From Delphinapterus leucas (Eukaryota > Chordata > Mammalia > Artiodactyla > Monodontidae), in contig NW_022098072.1 in NCBI RefSeq assembly GCF_002288925.2, positions 19,707,658-19,771,657 of the forward strand: 64,000 nt of DNA, read 5' to 3'. This document shows positions 60,728 through 64,000 of this stretch, one piece after another; the stretch's first letter is position 1; each line of letters begins with the position of its first letter. The notes under the pieces were generated by a model. The model saw nothing but the letters and a program-made list of their open reading frames with translations, was not told where the DNA came from and did no database searches. The position numbers and the translations under genes are program-made.

Positions 60728-60742
60728 GTCTCAATCTATCTT

Positions 60743-61424
60743 GATATCCAAGAAAAGATTTGGGCTCCCACTCTCACCTTAGGATCCCATAATCTTAAAT
60801 TTGTAGGATGAAACCAAAATATAAGAGAGATTTGAAAACAAGCAGGCCCCCTAACGAGAAGTCCGTCAATTTCAAGGTTGTGTCCTTCCCCATCTCCATG
60901 CAGAGTTCCTCCTGCTGCTGTGCAAGACTCCTCGGCACACTCCCATTTCGATGTCCACTCCTCACCCTTTCTCCCCTCACATCCTTCCCCGTCTCTGCCC
61001 CATACCTCAAGGGCAGAATACTTGGAGAGGCCATTGCCCTCCATCTTGGTGGGCTCAGGATTTCGGTCTGCTCAGGCTTTGGCTGTCTTCTTGTTGCTTG
61101 TGTTGGCTGTGGTCTAGTAGACTGCCCCTCAGGCCCTTGTGGGGTGCCAGCTTCCGTGACGACCTCCATTTGAGCTGCGTCGGGCATCAGTGCTTCACCA
61201 TGAAGAGGGGAGACCATAGGGCAAGATTTCCCTCTTTCCCACCAGGACCCACAGGGACGTTTGAGCCATCATTTCTCTGCCTTCCAAAAATGTCTGCAGT
61301 TTCTCTTGCTCATCGTCAGCCAGGCTTCCTCTGCTGGCTGTGCCGCTATGGAAGAGCCCCTGCGGTGTGGGGACAGGAGCCGGTGCCTGCTGTCGAGACA
61401 CCTGCCAAGCTTTGTCTTTATCAG
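60743..61424. other. Unclassified GC-richer intronic sequence
   Basis: Overlapping frames up to 166 codons (60951..61451 +) and 140 codons (60795..61217 -) on both strands reflect low stop density, not a recognisable protein. Confidence 0.4.
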
Positions 61425-61590
61425 CTCTTTAGCTTTGGACAAGGTACTTAACTTGGCTACACTTCAGATTCCTCGCTGGCAAAATGGAGGTGGTAATGGT
61501 AATACAGACCTCATAAGGGTTTGGGGAGCTTTAATGAGCTGAAGTCTGCAAAATTCTCAGCATGGTGTCTTGGACAGCACAGACTTGAGT
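61425..61590 (+). repeat. MIR fragment, sense
   Basis: 'ggacaaggtacttaacttggctac', 'cttcagattcctcgctggcaaaatgg' and 'cagacctcataagggtttgg' follow the sense MIR order. Confidence 0.7.
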
Positions 61591-64000
61591 CTTGTGTTAC
61601 TGTCAAAGTGACTTCTATATTGAGTTTTCTTCCTTTGTGGTAAGAGCCCTGTGAAGCGGTCATTGAGTTGGAAGTTCTGGAAGTGGTAACGTTCTCTCCA
61701 GTGCGGTCCAGTCTGTGGTCTGGGAACCTCCTTCCAGTGGGGTTACCAGTTATCTCATATCTAGAATCACACTGGGCAACTGAGATACCAGGGTGCAGAG
61801 GAACTGGAATAGTTTGGGAATTTTGGTACCAGAATGGTTGGGTGAGGGAGGGATTAAAGCAAATAGGGGGGAAGGGGGAGGGCCGCTCACTGTGCAGGGA
61901 GCCTACGCATCCCCTGTTCTCAGTTATTCTAAAAAGGGAGAGGACGTGGAGACCCAGGTCAGTTTTTGTCTTTTGTCACCTGGGCTTTGATTCCAGAATA
62001 TACTTCCTGGAAGTATAATAACAATAAAAAATAATAATGATAATAGTAATCACAACAGAGGAACAAGTGTTCACTGAAATTGTCATCCAAAAATGGACTT
62101 TAACCTGATACTCGGCTGTTGGCCTCGACAGGCCTTTCTGTCAACACCAATCAAATTCTGCGCAAATGGTTATCTCCTGTTTAAACATGCCACAGTCCCA
62201 CCTTTTATTACCTCCATTCATCATCTGAAGAATGACTGGGCTTTAAAAACTAAGACTCCAGAGAGTGTTGTTTGAGCAGAGGTGGTTATTCGTGAAGCCT
62301 CTGTGCCGCCATCTTTGCATTTGGGTCCTCAGAGAGGCCGATTGGTCCTGGGGTTGGAAGCCAGGTAATTTACACTTTGTTCCTCTAAGCCTGATGGTGC
62401 CTCTGTTGACGGGTCAAGGTTCACGTGGATTGTAATTGGAGCTGTCGGGAGGACCATCCTGTTCAGAATCTCATTCTGACTTCATGATCTAAAAGACCCG
62501 GGGGCAGAGCCCATGGATCGGTCACCCTGTCCTTCTTCTTTGCTTGCCTCCTCCACATAAATCACAGCACCGCTCCAAGTCAGTCAGAACATTTGTGTGG
62601 ACAGTGCACAGTGACAGTCAGGGTTTTACACCTAGTCCTGGTCTTTCTTCTTCATGTTCAGGCCAATTTTCAATCTTTACACACATTGCATAATTCACAG
62701 TTCTGTTTCTTGCTAAAGAAATCGTATCTTTAAGACAAATTGTACTTGGGGCACCATTATTGGATGCTGACCGTATAACTGTCCCAGGCCAGAGCAGTGA
62801 CCAGAGTAACCCTTCTGTGGCTGTCCAGAGTGGAGGACCAGAGTGGACGGTCCAAAGCTAAGTCCATGAGGGACTGCAAGCTCCAGGCAGGCCAAGTGCA
62901 CAGATCAAAGGGCCCAAGGCAGGGCTAGAGTCAAGGGTGAGAGTGGAAAGCTGGGAGTGGTATGGAAGTGGACTCAAAGCCAGAGCTGGTAGGGAACCAG
63001 TGACAAGAGTGCAGGCTGATTGCTGAGATCAGCCTCTGGGTCTCTACAGTCCCGCTCTGCAGGTTAGTGGGCACCCAGGGGACGGGGTTGACTGCGGCTT
63101 AGCATGTGAACTGTCCAGAGAAGATGTAGGCAACCCTGTTGTATCTGGACCTTGATTATGGCATTTCTGTGGTTGCTGGTCAGAGAAAAGAAAGTCATCT
63201 GTGATTCCCTGCCTTCTGTTTCCCCTCTAGGGTCCCAGGGTAATAGATGCAAATGAATAGCGAAAAGCCAAATGGCGGGCTATGGGCAGAGGTGGGAGAG
63301 GGGGAAGGGGAGCAGTCAGGAGTCTGGATAATCCACTGTGGATCAAGGGTCCTGGGATGATCAGAAGCTGACTGGAATGTGATGGTGATGTCGCTTTAGC
63401 TGAGAATTGAAAAGAAGGGGCCACATGCCCCAGCTGCCGGGTCTTACATGTGGTCACTTTGAAAAAACAGTTCTTACCAAGCAAAGACACTCAGGTGACC
63501 TGACAAAGAGCAGTGCAAGATGAATCCAGAAGGGTCACCTGTTCGCTAAAGAAAAAATAGATTTTAAAAAGGAAAAACAAAAACAGGGATTTCAGAACCA
63601 CTTAGCAACTGCTCTGATTATTCCAGACACAGCTGTAACGTGCTGGATTGAGGATGATATATTTTAGTCCGTGTGGTAGCTGTATTTCAGGATGATGTGG
63701 AATCTGTTGCCGTAACTGTCATGCAATCCATTAGGGCCCTGAGTGAGGGCAGTCATTAATCAGGCGCGAGATCAGCCCTGTAGCCTCATACACTCGCAGG
63801 TCTGAGCAGCTCTGACCTGACGTCGTTTAAGGAGATGCTCATGGAGGCCATAAACATGATTCGATTCCCATTATCGTCATCTTGCGTGTTTGTTACCGTT
63901 ATTCTTTGAAGACTCGAAATTGGCTATTAAAAATTTATGATACATATAAAGGTTTGTATGGAGTGAAAAAAGAGCAGCAGCAAATAGGTCCATCTCATCC
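61591..64000. other. Unclassified intronic sequence
   Basis: An AATAAT-rich patch lies at about 62021..62048. The purine-rich 62.8-63.4 kb stretch has no recognised repeat. No gene recognised to the window end. Confidence 0.4.

Larger units (their letters stand above)
21559..64000 (+). other. SOBP: SOBP downstream intron (5' part)
   Basis: This stretch begins with a strong GT donor. No second FCS finger exon (CDWCK...FCSAKC type) was recognised, so it is interpreted as one long intron extending past the window. A missed short exon or an embedded noncoding RNA gene cannot be excluded by eye. Confidence 0.7.

Noticed and set aside
60795..61451. Overlapping 140- and 166-codon frames on opposite strands
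   Set aside because: Both strands are open because the stretch is GC-richer. Neither shows protein-like features, and the sense frame runs towards a MIR.

Overview
The window is mammalian nuclear DNA, almost certainly from a cetacean and probably a toothed whale or dolphin. The main evidence is seven copies of a roughly 205-220 bp tRNA-Glu-derived CHR-2/CHRS SINE, which starts GGCTTCCCTGGTGGCGCAGTGG and ends in an A tail. Most copies have good target-site duplications (TSDs). There is also an older, longer CHR-1 SINE, and L1 3' ends of cetartiodactyl type. Nothing bacterial, plasmid, phage or CRISPR-like is present.

Only one coding exon is supported: 21407..21558 on the + strand. It encodes the first FCS-type zinc finger of SOBP (sine oculis binding protein homologue), with a clean 3' splice site (TAG) and a consensus 5' splice site (AAG|GTAAGA). 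I found no other SOBP exon when reading either side, so 1..21406 and 21559..64000 are best read as the two flanking SOBP introns. Every long open frame is a chance frame or a shadow of a repeat. The longest (232 codons, 12555..13253) runs through an antisense SINE and an L2 fragment.

Layout. 1-2.1 kb: intron with two MIRs. 2.1-6.7 kb: a stack of nested retroelements. An ancient L1 ORF2 is interrupted by a CHR-2, an older repeat plus an MLT1 LTR, a second MLT1, and a younger L1 3' end carrying a 3' transduction. 7.2-10.7 kb: a hAT MITE, ancient SINE/LINE remnants and L2 tails. 12.6-15.4 kb: CHR-2, L2, a TA/CA microsatellite and a young 5'-truncated antisense L1 with a 16-bp TSD. 16.8 kb: a long MIR. 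21.4 kb: the SOBP exon. 21.6-29.3 kb: a repeat-poor block. 29.3-34.1 kb: a tail-only retroinsertion and ancient repeats. 34.8-49.2 kb: CHR-2 copies at 38.7, 44.6 and 47.9 kb, older CHR SINEs at 43.1, 47.1 and 49.1 kb, and three G-quadruplex motifs at 34.8, 40.5 and 47.5 kb. 52.6-53.5 kb: ancient repeat and L2. 57.4-58.0 kb: CHR-2 nested in CHR-1. 60.5 kb: CHR-2. The rest is ordinary unique intron.

I see no new gene system. The most interesting signals are retrotransposition signatures (3' transduction, tail-only insertion, nested stratigraphy), a NAGNAG acceptor at the SOBP exon, inverted SINEs flanking that exon, and a few strong sequence motifs.
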